Assembly (NCBI GenBank): GCA_020809705.1
Contig: CP085826.1
Coordinates: 7,502,001-7,566,000, forward strand
Source: Calonectria ilicicola
Lineage: Eukaryota; Ascomycota; Sordariomycetes; Hypocreales; Nectriaceae
DNA length: 64,000 bases
Direction: 5' to 3'
Of this stretch, positions 35,241 to 46,217 are shown one piece after another (the first letter of the stretch is position 1; every line of letters begins with the position of its first letter). Made by a program: the position numbers and the translations under genes. Below the pieces are notes generated by a model. It worked only from the letters and a program-made list of their open reading frames with translations, ran no database searches and was not told the DNA's origin.

Positions 35241-37477
35241 GACATATTATCAGCCCTAACGAAATCCGCATGGACCCAAAGAAAGTCGCTGCAGTAAAAG
35301 ATTGGAAGGAACCTACTAATGTAAAGGAAGTACAAGCCTTCCTCGGATTTGCTAACTATTACCGAAGATTCATCAAGGGATTTAGTAAAATCGCCTCAGG
35401 CATGACAGAACTAACGAAGAAAGGAATTACCTTTCGATGGGGAAGTAAAGCACAACAATCATTCGAAGCCATAAAAAATGCTATTTTAGAAGAACCCATC
35501 CTTGCAATGTTCGACCCTGATAAGCCTATAGAGCTAGAAACCGATGCATCGGACTTCGCCCTAGGGGCCCAGATCGGACAACGAGATGAAAAAGGAAACC
35601 TACATCCTATAGCATTTTACTCGCACAAGCTACATGGCCCTGAGCTAAACTACCCAATCTACGATAAGGAATTCCTCGCTATCGTCAATGCTTTCAGAGA
35701 ATTCCGACAATACCTTTTAGGAAGCAACCACAAAATCACAGTATATACCGACCATAAAAACATTGCCTACTTCGCAACCACACAAAAACTCAGTGGAAGG
35801 CAACTACGATACGCAGAATACCTATCCGAATTCGACTACCAAATCGTTCATGTTAAAGGAACTGAGAATGGCCGCGCCGATGCGATCAGCCGCCGACCCG
35901 ACTACAACACAGAAAAACCAAAAACACAGGAAAAACTATTGATCTACAACGCCAATGGAGGACTAGAACAAGCCCCAATCAGTGGAATAACAATAGAAAC
36001 AAAGAAAATAATCGCCGCTATGAGAGTAGGAGGATTGCCACGTGCAACCAGAACCACTACCGCGGAAATACCAATACAACGAGTGGAACAAGGCAATCCA
36101 CTACTAAGGAAAATCGAAGAATACAATCTAGCACTCCCAGAAGAAGAAAAAACGGACTACCTACAAGTACCAGAGGAACACCAAATGGAGTTAATAAGGG
36201 ACATTCACGAACATCCCTTGCATGGCCACAAAGGCATCAACAAAACCCTCGAACGAGTCAAACAGACATTTTCCTTTAGTAAGATGAAAAAGAAAGTCGA
36301 ACAAGTATGTAAGGAATGCAGCCTATGTCGACACTCCAAAAAACCAAGACACAAACCATACGGATTATTACAACCATCCCCTGTCGCACAACAACCATGG
36401 GACTCAATCACAATGGATTTTATTACCAACCTTCCCTTATCAGCAGACCCTACTACAGAAGTATACTACAACAGTATTTTCGTTATCATCGATCGCTTCA
36501 CAAAAGCAGCATATTATCTCCCATATAATAAAGCAACAAAAGAAGAACAATTCGCCTACCTTTTCTTTCGACATATAGTCGCTATACACAGCCTACCAAC
36601 CGAAATCATATCGGATAGAGGACAACCATTTGCATCTAAGTTTTGGCAAAGCCTGATGTCCTTAATGGGGTTAAACCACAAGCTAAGCACAGCCTTCCAC
36701 CCCCAAACAGACGGACAAACCGAACGCCAAAACCAGGAAATTGAGCAATATCTACGATGCTACATTAACTACGAACAAACCAATTGGGTAGAAAAGTTAC
36801 CTATTGCACAATTAGCACATAACACATCCTATAATCACAGTATTAAAACAACACCAGCAAAAGCCAACTTTGGCTTCACACCAGACGCTTACCGAGCCCC
36901 CTTAGAAGGCACAATTCAAGCAAAAGCTATGATTAAGTCAGATGATCTGAGAAAATTACATGAAGAAATGAAGACAGAACTTGAGTTCGTCCGCAACATA
37001 ATGAAAAGACATTACAACCTAAAAAGGCTGAAGGGACCATCCTTCTCGGAGGGAGATATGGTCTACCTAGCAACAAAAAATCTTGCAACAAAAAGACAAA
37101 ACAAAAAAATCGACTTCACGCAGATTGGACCATACCCAATTAAAAGAAAAATATCAGAAAACAACTACGAACTCGACCTCCCAGACAACATCAAGGTTCA
37201 CCCTATCTTCCATATCTCACTACTGGAACCTGGCGATGGCATCCAGGTGAACACAGGACCCAAATATAAGCCACAAATAGAAAACCCAGAAGACCAATGG
37301 GAAGTAGAGAAAATACTACAAAGAAGAGAGGAAGACGGAAAATTCGAAATTAAATGGAAAGGCTATGAAGAAACAACCTGGGAACCCGCCAAACATCTTA
37401 CACATTGCTCGAAGATGCTGGAAGCATTTCTCCGGAATCAACGCAAAGGAAATCGGGCAAACCGCTCCAGTCGATAA
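35208..37477 (+). pseudogene. pol: Pol part 2 of the inner element: RT end, RNase H, integrase, chromodomain
   Basis: In the frame that opens before 35228, text runs from EFLGHIISPNEIRMD (RT thumb) through the RNase H motifs ELETDASDFALGAQIGQ and IYDKEFLAIVNAFREFR with TDHKN. The integrase zinc region follows (HPLHGHKGINKTLER, CKECSLCRHSK), then its catalytic core with the three acidic residues in MDFITN, IISDRGQPF and TERQNQEIEQYL. The last 50 residues form a chromodomain (EVEKILQRREEDGKFEIKWK, then GYEETTWEP), which usually guides insertion to marked chromatin. About 750 residues in frame. It lacks its own start, so it depends on the upstream frame. Confidence 0.88.
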
Positions 37478-37990
37478 CCCCATGATCCTCGAGTAACTGT
37501 ACCTCTGATAACGCAGACGCCTCCGCACGCTCCTTTTCCTCTAATTCGTCCAAATCCTCGCAACCCCGAGAAATCATCTCCTTCGCCTTCTCACGCAAAT
37601 GCCGCTCCTGAGTACGCAAACGCTGCAACCGAGCCAAAGCACTCATTAAATCTGCCTCAGCTTTCTCCTTTTCCCCATCAATCCGATCCTTCTCACGGGA
37701 AACCCGCTCGACTAAAGAAAAATAAGCACATGAAGCCAAGGAAAGGAAAAAACACACTCACAAGCCTGAGCAGAAACACCTCCAAAATCACATCCAGAAT
37801 ACTTATTCTTCACGCAAAATTCGCAGCGGCTTTTTCCTTCAGCCACAACACAGGACAGCTGCCCAGCGCGAAAACAAGCCGAACAACGAGGCATCTCGAA
37901 GCCAAATTTGTCGATTAACTTGGCAATATCCTTTCGACGAGCTTCAGTCACCTTAGGACGAGGCACAACCTTGGTAACGCGACCTGACAT
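37398..37990 (-). CDS. Antisense spliced gene in the inner retrotransposon: Cys-rich, coiled-coil protein
   Basis: Two exons on the strand opposite to pol (37990-37762 and 37711-37398) give 180 residues. The intron is 50 nt with donor GTGAGT, acceptor TTTAG and a pyrimidine tract, all on the antisense strand, and the frame holds across it. The N-terminal half is basic (RVTKVVPRPKVTEARRKD), followed by a six-cysteine module C-x2-C-x7-C-x8-C-x2-C-x7-C (PRCSACFRAGQLSC, SRCEFCVKNKYSGCDF). This recalls a widened Zn2Cys6 or double zinc ribbon. Then comes a long charged coiled coil (about residues 77-150). The last 80 bp overlap the 3' end of pol on the other strand. Transcription would start in or near the 3' LTR. 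Function unknown; regulation of the element or DNA binding are guesses. Confidence 0.7.
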
Positions 37991-38106
37991 CCTATCAGTA
38001 CCAGAAATCACGAAAAATAAAAAGAGGAAAACACACGGTAGTCAAGGGTGGGGAAACTGGCCTATTTACCTGGCCTTGGGACAAGACCAACAGAGGGGGA
38101 GTATCG

Positions 38107-38504
38107 TGTTATGACCCAAACGCCCAAAGGCGGTAAACAGGGGCAGAACCCAAACCAATCAAACCAAACTACCCTAGACCGATAAAACCAACCAATAAGA
38201 ATAAAGTCGAACGAGCCCCGTTCGACTCTGCCGAAGATCGCAACGAACACTGTCGAACCGACCCCGTTCGACTATTGCGATAACGGAACCTTAGATAGAA
38301 AAGTATATAGACGGATCGAGTCCCACCGTAAGGAACGGAACCGATCAGCTTTCAATACAACTTGGTTACCTCAATTGCGATTGACTATTACCTAACGTAA
38401 CACTTCCATTGCTCCATTTACCATAACGCGCCTAACCATCCTGCCAACAATAAACCCTTCGTTCTGATTGGTTCATCAAGTTGGGAATTGACCAGACCGT
38501 TACA
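38107..38504 (+). repeat. 3' LTR of the inner element
   Basis: 398 bp, matching the 5' LTR at 31604-32001 along the whole length. It is preceded by a polypurine tract (AGAGGGGGAG) and followed by GAACC at 38505-38509. Confidence 0.92.
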
Positions 38505-41500
38505 GAACCTAGCCCTAAGGAGGGCGAATTAAGCTCTAATAAGTCTACTGCCTCTAAAGCTTCTTAGGATAAATACTATGTATTATTGTAGGGATAGATC
38601 TTATAAAATACCTAGGGAAAAAATAAGTACACTCGGTGCGAGCATGCCTTCGACTCCCTAGTCCTCCTTGAAGAATATATATGTATTAATACCTATATAA
38701 AATCTATAGAGCTAGCTAAAGAAGCACTTATAATCTCCCCTAGGGAAGCATATTATAAGGGCTATAAATAGGATTTCCTTTTCTATAATAAACTTTTTAT
38801 ATACCTTAATGAAAAGTATTAAGGACCTAGAAGGGAGAAACCTAAGTAATTACTATTTATAAATAAGTTACTTATTCTATATAAAAGGGTAAAGGTAAGT
38901 AATATACACTATACCTATATATATATTAAGATTAAGGCTAGTAAGGATAGTAAAAAAGAAAAGAAGATCTATATTAATATAGGGTATAGAAATTTTATAA
39001 TTAATAGGGAGCTACTATAGCTATTTAATTATATTATAGAGTAGAGAACTTTAATATTTATTAATAATATTAGCAATATAATCTAAGTTAGTAAATAGGC
39101 AACCTTTAATATATTTATTAAAGAAATAAATATTAGTAGAACTATTAAGTGGATAGTAAAGTTTATAATTAGTATATAGGTGTAAGATAGACTTAAACTA
39201 GGGGCCCTCCTTGGGAATGGTTTCTTAGACCTTTATAAGATTAATATTATTACATTACAGAGATAGCTCCGCTGCAATGCCCTAGATAACTTCTATATCC
39301 TATATTACATTAATCACCTAGGGAAAAATGTAATTTGATAAGTTAAAGTGGCTAAAGATATAGTTATTTTTATAAGGTAAGTATATATTATATTGGTAAT
39401 TTAGAAGGAGGTTCTTAAAGATTGAGCATTTGTATTTTATATCTCTGCCGAATATATAATAAATATAATAATTAATTATAATACCCTAGCCAGGATTGTA
39501 ATTATTAATAACTCTAAAAAGGCCATTAAGCTCCACTAGAAGCAAAAGCTTAATAATATTACTAAGTATAAGAAGGAGTAGGCGTTTATAGCTACTATAT
39601 AGGTTTAAATACTTATAATTATAACTATAATCTATACAATATTTAAAAGTAAAGTTCTAAATATAATATCTAAAGAAAAGGGCATATTTTTACTATAAAT
39701 AAGTATTATAAGATCTAAGTTTACACTTACCTTAGTTAATATAATAATTATCACTAATAATTATAAAATAAACTAGGACTAACTAATAGTAATTAATACA
39801 ACTATAGGATTACTTAATAATACTATTTTTACTAATATATATATAGCCAAGCTACCCTAGAAGTAAAGGAGGAAATTATTTTTAAAAGTAATAATATATT
39901 TTATATAAAAACTAAAAACTATTATTATTAAGATAAATAATAAAATTACTAAGAACTCTACCTTAATATTTAAAAGATAATTAAATATTCTATACTAGAT
40001 ATATATCTAGCAAATACCTAATCTTCCTAAGATTATTATAATAAAAAAGTATATATCTATAATTAAAATAATTATTTTATTAAAAAGATTAAGACCTTAG
40101 TAAAAAAGTATATTTAACTATAGAATAATATAGGCTTGGTAGAAGTACTAAAAGGCAAAGAGCTATAAGTATTACTTATTAATAACTAGCACAAGCAAAT
40201 TATCTTCTAGTACTTTTATCTATCTGGTTTAAAAGATTGATAGTTTATTAATATAAAGTTTAATAAACTCTACTAATAGGGTAAACTAGAATAGATTAAA
40301 GGATTAACCTCATTTATAGCACCTATCTTCATTATATAGAAAATAATTAATGGGGAATTAAAAAAAGGATAATAGTAAACCTACATACCCTCAACAAGGT
40401 TACTATCTTAAATAACTATCTATTACTAAGATAGGAAGATATTATCTAGGCACTTTAAGGGGCCTAGTATATTATAGCTATTAATATATTATTATTCTTT
40501 TTTTAATTTAAAGTAAGATTAAAGTATTACAACCATTTTATAATAATTAGTTATTAAAGGTTAAAGTAATTAATAATTACCTTAATAGGATTCTAGAACT
40601 TCTTAGTATATATATAGTAATATATGGACTATCTATTGTGCTTATATTATAAATTCTATAAAGCCTTTATTAATAATATTATAATCTTCTTTAAAATAAA
40701 AGAAGAGTATTTTAGATATCTATAAAGGTTATTTAAATTTTTTAAGAAAAGAATATTATTATCTCCTTTAAAAAGAGCTAGATTGGATATTCTAGTGTGT
40801 AGGTGCTTGGCTTTTAAGTAGATACTTTTGATCTGATTATTATAAAGAAGTAGATTATATTGTTTGTAAAATTAGAGTTTTTAGCCTAATTATTAGCTCT
40901 GGAGTAGTATATTAAAGTTATAGGATATATTAGGCACCTTATCCTATACTACACTCAGCTTATAGAGCCTTTACAAAAACATAAGATCATGCTATTAAGA
41001 GCAGGATATAAATAAGGCAAAGTAATTAATGGAAATCCTAATAAATAAAAGACTTATACCTATATAATATATTATAATCTTATAAAGAAAAAAAGGTTTA
41101 TATTTAAAGCAATCTAGTATAAAGTAACTAATATAAGAATGCTCTTTTACCTTAAATAAAGTAAGAAACTATACCTCCAAGTAGATGCAAGTATTTAGCA
41201 AGACTTTAGAGCAATACTTTTCTATCTTAAAGATAATTATAAATAGGATAGGATATTATATATCCTAGTAATAGTAATAAGACCTATTTACTTCCTAAAT
41301 TACACTTTTAGCTCAGCAGAAAGAAACTATAGCCTATTAGAACTAAAGGTAATATATTTAGTATGGGCGGTTAAGAGGTTATATACACATATCCAATTAT
41401 TGATATACCTGACAATTGCCTTTATAAATCACTTTATAATAAAATAAATTGCAAAGAAAACCATACTTACTATATCTAGTATAAACCAAGCAAATTATAA

Positions 41501-43695
41501 ACTAGTGGTTGCTTTAATCTATTTGTTAGAATATGAGCTTAATATATATTACCTCCTAGAAGAGAAGAACTTTATCCTGGATATATTAAGCCACTTAATA
41601 GCCCCAGAGACCAACAGGAACCAAGCGTGGCTACAACCCGACTACATAGCCCTAAATGATATGCTAGTAGTAATAGAAGCCCTAATAATAGAGAAGTCTA
41701 AGAGGAAGTTTTAAGAGGGATATCTTAATAATATATATTATATAAAGATTATTAATATAATAATAGGGAAAGAGATCTTAAACCCCTTAATACTTAATAA
41801 TAAGAATATTATAAATATTTTAAAGTATAAAGTATACTTTAAACTATATAAAAAACTCTTATACCATCACAGCTAGTTTAGATACTATAGGCTTTATATT
41901 TCTTACTTTATAATTAATAAATTTCTAAAGATAGTTTATAATAACTAGTATTACTTTAATAAGGAAAGGATACTAAAAGAGTTATCTAGTCTTTATATTA
42001 AAAACTTAATATAATAGGCTAGAAAGCATATTTGTAAATATAAGATATATTACCTCAAGCAAACCAATTACTAATAAACTATTAGGAATTACTTACTGAA
42101 TAGACCTTTAGTCCTACCTATATATATAATAGTAATAGATTTTATTATTAAACTCCTATTAATATTAATAAAAGGATTATTATAGGTATTAGAAGGATAG
42201 AGCATCTACAATCAATTAATAATAATTACTTATATAGTAAGTAAAAAATACTTATTAATTTTAGGATTTATTAAATATATAGGTAAGGAGTGGGCAACTA
42301 TACTAGCCTAATAGCTTATACTCTTTGACTAAGGTATACTAAAAGTTATTATTTTAGATTATAATAGCAAATTTAATTTGAAATTCTAGAGAGGTCTATA
42401 GACAAGTTTTGGAATAAAGATAGTAATAATAATAATATACCATCTATAGGCTAATGGATTAGCAGAGAGATGTAATCAAATAATTAAAATAGTAATGCAC
42501 TTTTATTATATAGAGCATCTAATAGGAGATTGATTATATATTTTACTTATATTATAATAGAATTTAAATAAAGTATTTAATATTATAACTAGAGCCTCTA
42601 TATATAAATTCATTTATAGGATTACTCTTTAAAGCTTAATAAAGTTAGTGTAACTAATAATAAAAAATGTAGACCTATTATTTCTAAAAGAAGCTATTTA
42701 GAAGGAAGTATAATTAGCTATAGATTTTATAGCGGCCAAGGCAAAGAGATAGTATAATACTAAGCATTAACCAATCTAACTTAAGGTTAGTAATAAAGTC
42801 TACTTATAACTATACTATAAATATTACCTATTAGGCAAGCCACCATATAAATAATTATAGTAGCAATTAGGCCTATTTACAATCAAGAGAATGGTTAACA
42901 ATCTAGCATATGAGCTAGATCTGCTAGGCAATATAAAAATACATCCAGTAATCTCATGCTAATAGCTTATACTAGCTTATACTAATAACTTCTAGCTAGA
43001 AGAACCTGGACTAATTCTTAAAGATAATAGGGCTAATTAGTATAAGGTGAATAAGATCCTTAACTAGGAAAACTAGTATATTAATAGGTATAACCTAATA
43101 GTTATAAAAGGATATTAAGTAAACTAGAAAGATTATAGGTGCCACCGGGCTATATGGGTTCGGGTAGAGAATATCAATCCAGACCTAATTGCAGAATTTT
43201 AATATTAATAAGCTCCTAAAGGTAGTATCTTTCAGCTAGCCTAACAACTTCAAGATTATAATAGGAAACAGGCCAAAGCCCCTATCACCACTCCTAGCCT
43301 AGAAGAATCACTAGGCAAGAGGAAACTAGGCCAACCTCACAAGATCTCCTTGCCAATAGCTAAGGAAGGAGATAGAACTATCTTACCGCCGAAGCAACAA
43401 CCTGGAAAACCTTATAAATATCCTAAGCCAGACCAATAGAAGGACAGCGTAGGCCTAGATCCTTCTAAATAGCAACTAGGGCGACCACATAAGACTCCCC
43501 CACCGGTTATTAATCCAAGATCTAGCCCGGATCCCCCTGCGAAGAGACCCAGAGGGCGACCCCCTGAGAACAAGGTCGCTATCTAGGCAAATCGGAGGAA
43601 AAGATCGTGTAAAATACAAAGGTTTAGAACAAGAAGGTATATGCAGCGTTCTAGTCACTGAGGATAGTGAATGATTTCTTAAATACATCGGGATA
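38505..43695 (+). other. Decayed 3' interior of the outer element (pol remnants)
   Basis: 5.2 kb, AT-rich. I can follow fragments of a pol gene in sense orientation: RNase H text around 41340-41720, integrase text at 42300-42480, and near 43100-43200 a stretch where chromodomain-like sequence would stand. At 43310-43560 the less decayed text gives several basic GRP motifs (LGQPHK, LGRPHK, RGRPPE) resembling AT-hooks. Stop codons interrupt every part. The short frame at 41505-41714 is a fragment, not a gene. Confidence 0.65.
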
Positions 43696-43858
43696 TGATA
43701 CGGAAATGGTGTTAACATATATGGAACCCTGTAAGTGTGTGCTTTAGGCATCCTTGGAAGGCATATATAAGCCTGTTACTAGGGTAGATAGAGAAGAAGA
43801 TATTAACCTTCCTACTACATATCATTAAGACCCCTACTGTTCTAATCCTACCGTATCA
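43696..43858 (+). repeat. 3' LTR of the outer element
   Basis: 163 bp from TGATACGG to CCGTATCA with intact TG...CA ends and a short inverted terminal repeat (TGATACGG/CCGTATCA). It is followed by the second GAACC copy and then by the rest of the NLR-like gene. Confidence 0.9.
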
Positions 43859-46217
43859 GAACCTACTTGGCAGATTGGAAAATGAACGAATAACTACGGT
43901 GGGTTGACTTGTTGGCATACTTTAATTATGGGACATAATCTGAGAAAACTAGCCAAACCGACCAATAATCTTCATTGTTCATAGTCTTGGTGGCATCCTG
44001 ACAAAATTTGTTAGTTTATCTATCGATGTGGATTTCCGGCGAAAGCTACCTTCTAATTATATTCAATTCTAGGCTCTGAAGTTGTCCGAGGACTCTACTG
44101 GGGCAGATGCCGCACTGAAAACCATACGACGCTCTACCAAGGGGATCATCTTCTTCGGCACTCCTCACAGTGGCTCAGATATGGCAAATTGGGGTGAATT
44201 GCTTAGGCGAATCGCCGGAATATTTGCTGTGACAAACTCAACCCTACTTGCAGCTTTAAGCACAAAAAATGACAATGGACAGCTAGAAGAATTAAGAAAG
44301 AATTTCGTTAGAATGCTGGGTCCGAGTAAAGAGGGGAAATTTCGAGTATTCAGCTTCCGAGAGACAAAACCCGTGTTGAATGGACCTTTAGGTCCTGCTA
44401 CAAGCTTGGTTTGTGAAAAGTGCATCTTTATTCTTGAAGGACGCTAATTTCAGAAGGTTGTTCCACTTGAGTCCTCTGACATTGTATCGGAATGGGCTAG
44501 CGATTTAACAGTTGCTGAGAACCACATTGACATCTGCAAGTTTAGCGGTTATGAAGATCCCAAATACAAAGAGCTTATTAAGGTTCTACAAAGGTTTCTT
44601 CGTGATATTATTAGAGAGGATATTCCGGAAGATTCAGCAGCAGAGGGAGGTTAGTTCAGCTGTGGGGCTAGGATTCATAGGTCATATCAATTCAAGCCTG
44701 TTTCTAATGACTCGCCAGGAGACTCCCCACATCTCCGGGCCCCAAAAGAACATCAATATGCAGTCGATTATGGCGACCCACGTCGAGTCTTAACCAGGTT
44801 TGAGTGCAAAGACTCATTCAAAAAGATCTCAACTATGAACCTTCTTGATCACCTCAATTCCGTCTCAGACCCCTCCGATGACACATTCTGCTGGATTCCC
44901 CAATTGTCCGAATTTCCCACCTTTCTCGCAAAAACAGGTCCAAATATTCTTCACATTTCCGGCAAACCTGGCTGTGGGAAGAGTGTTCTTGCCAAATATC
45001 TTTATGGTTTGTTAGGAGACGGAAACACTGCATTTCATGCAGTATTCTTCGCCTGTAGCGCCGCAGACGAGGGTCGACGAAAACCTGAACATGTTCTTGG
45101 GTGGCTCATACACCAATTAATCGAATTTACTTCAGAAATCCCACCCACGATTCTCTCACGATGGGAAGACCTACAAAAGTTAGAGGGGGAAAAGGTGTGG
45201 ACGTTGGACCAGTTATTGGCTGGATTTTGTGAGCTAATAGGTCAACTGAACCAGCCTATGTTGTGCATCATTGACGGCCTCGATGAATGTTTGCCTAACC
45301 CTAAAATAAAGGCATTCATGGCCACAATTTCCAGTGTCTTCAACAAGTCGCAGCTTGGCAGGTGCATTCTTATCAGCCGTGCATATGAAGACCTGAATTT
45401 ACCGAATGCATCCGCGTTGAAGATCGATCTCAATAATTTGGATGCGATGGATGAGGATGTGGATTCTTACATCCGTAGTGAAGTACGCTTACACCTGGAT
45501 TCTCGACCTGGCCACAAGCCGTTCGAGAGTTTAATTATTGAAACCCTTCAGAAGAGAGCGGATAAAATGTATCTTCTCGTCAAATTGCTCATCGCCATCT
45601 TGCCAGATATGACGGACTCGTCGCCAAAGGCGATGAAGTTGGTTCTTCGAAGTCTCCCCGCCACACTGCATGATATCTATCACAAGATATCGCGGGAGGT
45701 GTTTGCTAACAATTCCGAGTCCATGAAACGGCTTGGGTGGCTTCTTTGTGCATATCGACCATTTACCGTATCTGAGTGGGCTGCTGTTGTTTCCTGGGAT
45801 GCGTTTCTCTCTGCAAAGGAGAAAAATGTATCAAAACTGGAGGATTATATTAGTCTTGATCCTCTAGGAGACATCCGTCGTCTCCTTAGCCCACTCATTC
45901 ACTCAAATTCCTCTAATGTAGCACTTTGTCACCCAACCGTCAAAGAGTTCTTTTCAGTTCTCATGGGGAAAAGATTTTTAGCTGAGAGTCATATACAACT
46001 CGGTGAGATGTGCGCTCGGACAATTGATGGAAGGTTGGACGATTCAAAGCGAGACTCATTCGATTCTTTCCGCAGTAATGTTACAATTATAGGTGGTAAT
46101 TTGGAAGAACGACCAAATCCTGATTTCTTAAGTTACGCAGCTACTGCATGGCCTTATCATAAATTAGCTGCAGAGGAGGCAGGAATTGAATCTCAGAAAC
46201 TTCAATTAAGAACTTAA

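Larger units (their letters stand above)
31604..38504 (+). mobile_element. Inner chromodomain Ty3/gypsy retrotransposon, recent
   Basis: A 6.9-kb element flanked by two 398-bp LTRs (TGTTATGA to CCGTTACA) that I read as identical, with a GAACC duplication. The order is gag (32055-33836), protease-RT (33894-35240), RT end-RNase H-integrase-chromodomain (to 37477), an antisense spliced gene (37990-37398), a purine tract AGAGGGGGAG at about 38092-38101, then the 3' LTR. In contrast to its host element it shows no visible C-to-T decay. It is inserted in the outer element and in the same orientation. One frameshift in pol and stops between gag and pol are described separately. Identical LTRs point to a recent insertion. 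Confidence 0.93.
29152..43858 (+). mobile_element. Outer Ty3/gypsy LTR retrotransposon, decayed, hosting a second element
   Basis: The element runs from TGATACGG to CCGTATCA with 163-bp LTRs and a GAACC target duplication. Without the inner element it is about 7.8 kb. The interior is extremely AT-rich and full of TAA and TAG, with no intact gene. Recognisable remnants run in sense order: an RNase H-like stretch near 41340-41720 (the short frame at 41505-41714 has YLLEEKNFILDILSHL), then integrase-core text near 42390-42480 with a decayed HPQADG-like motif, and at 43310-43560 repeated GRP-type basic motifs. Integrase after RNase H is the Ty3/gypsy order. The pervasive transitions fit repeat-induced point mutation. 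A primer-binding-like TGGTAGTAATTGC begins at 29317. It cannot be autonomous. Confidence 0.88.
28568..46217 (+). pseudogene. Fungal NLR-like gene (hydrolase-like domain plus NACHT), broken by a retrotransposon and a stop
   Basis: Exons 28568-28701 and 28772-29151 run into the insertion. The gene resumes at 43864-43898, 43953-44009, 44073-44408 and 44454-46217, and all phases match once the insertion and one GAACC copy are removed. Counting through, it would be about 901 residues. The N-terminal part is an alpha/beta-hydrolase-like effector region: FVHGLGGHPKKTW near residue 50, the nucleophile motif FIVHSLGGIL near 190, and FFGTPHSGSD near 225. The NACHT ATPase follows, with P-loop HISGKPGCGKS and the Walker B text LCIIDGLDEC. 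A TAG at 44652-44654 interrupts the linker before NACHT. No ANK, TPR or WD repeats follow the ATPase. Such proteins act in fungal self/non-self recognition, but this allele should be inactive. The open frame from 44835 could still give an isolated NACHT part. Confidence 0.85.

Noticed and set aside
37712..37757. Antisense frame read through without splicing
   Set aside because: The unspliced frame ends in hydrophobic text made of intron sequence; splicing gives a long coiled coil, so the spliced model is preferred.
41505..41714. 69-residue open frame
   Set aside because: It is an RNase H-like remnant of the decayed outer retrotransposon, not a separate gene.
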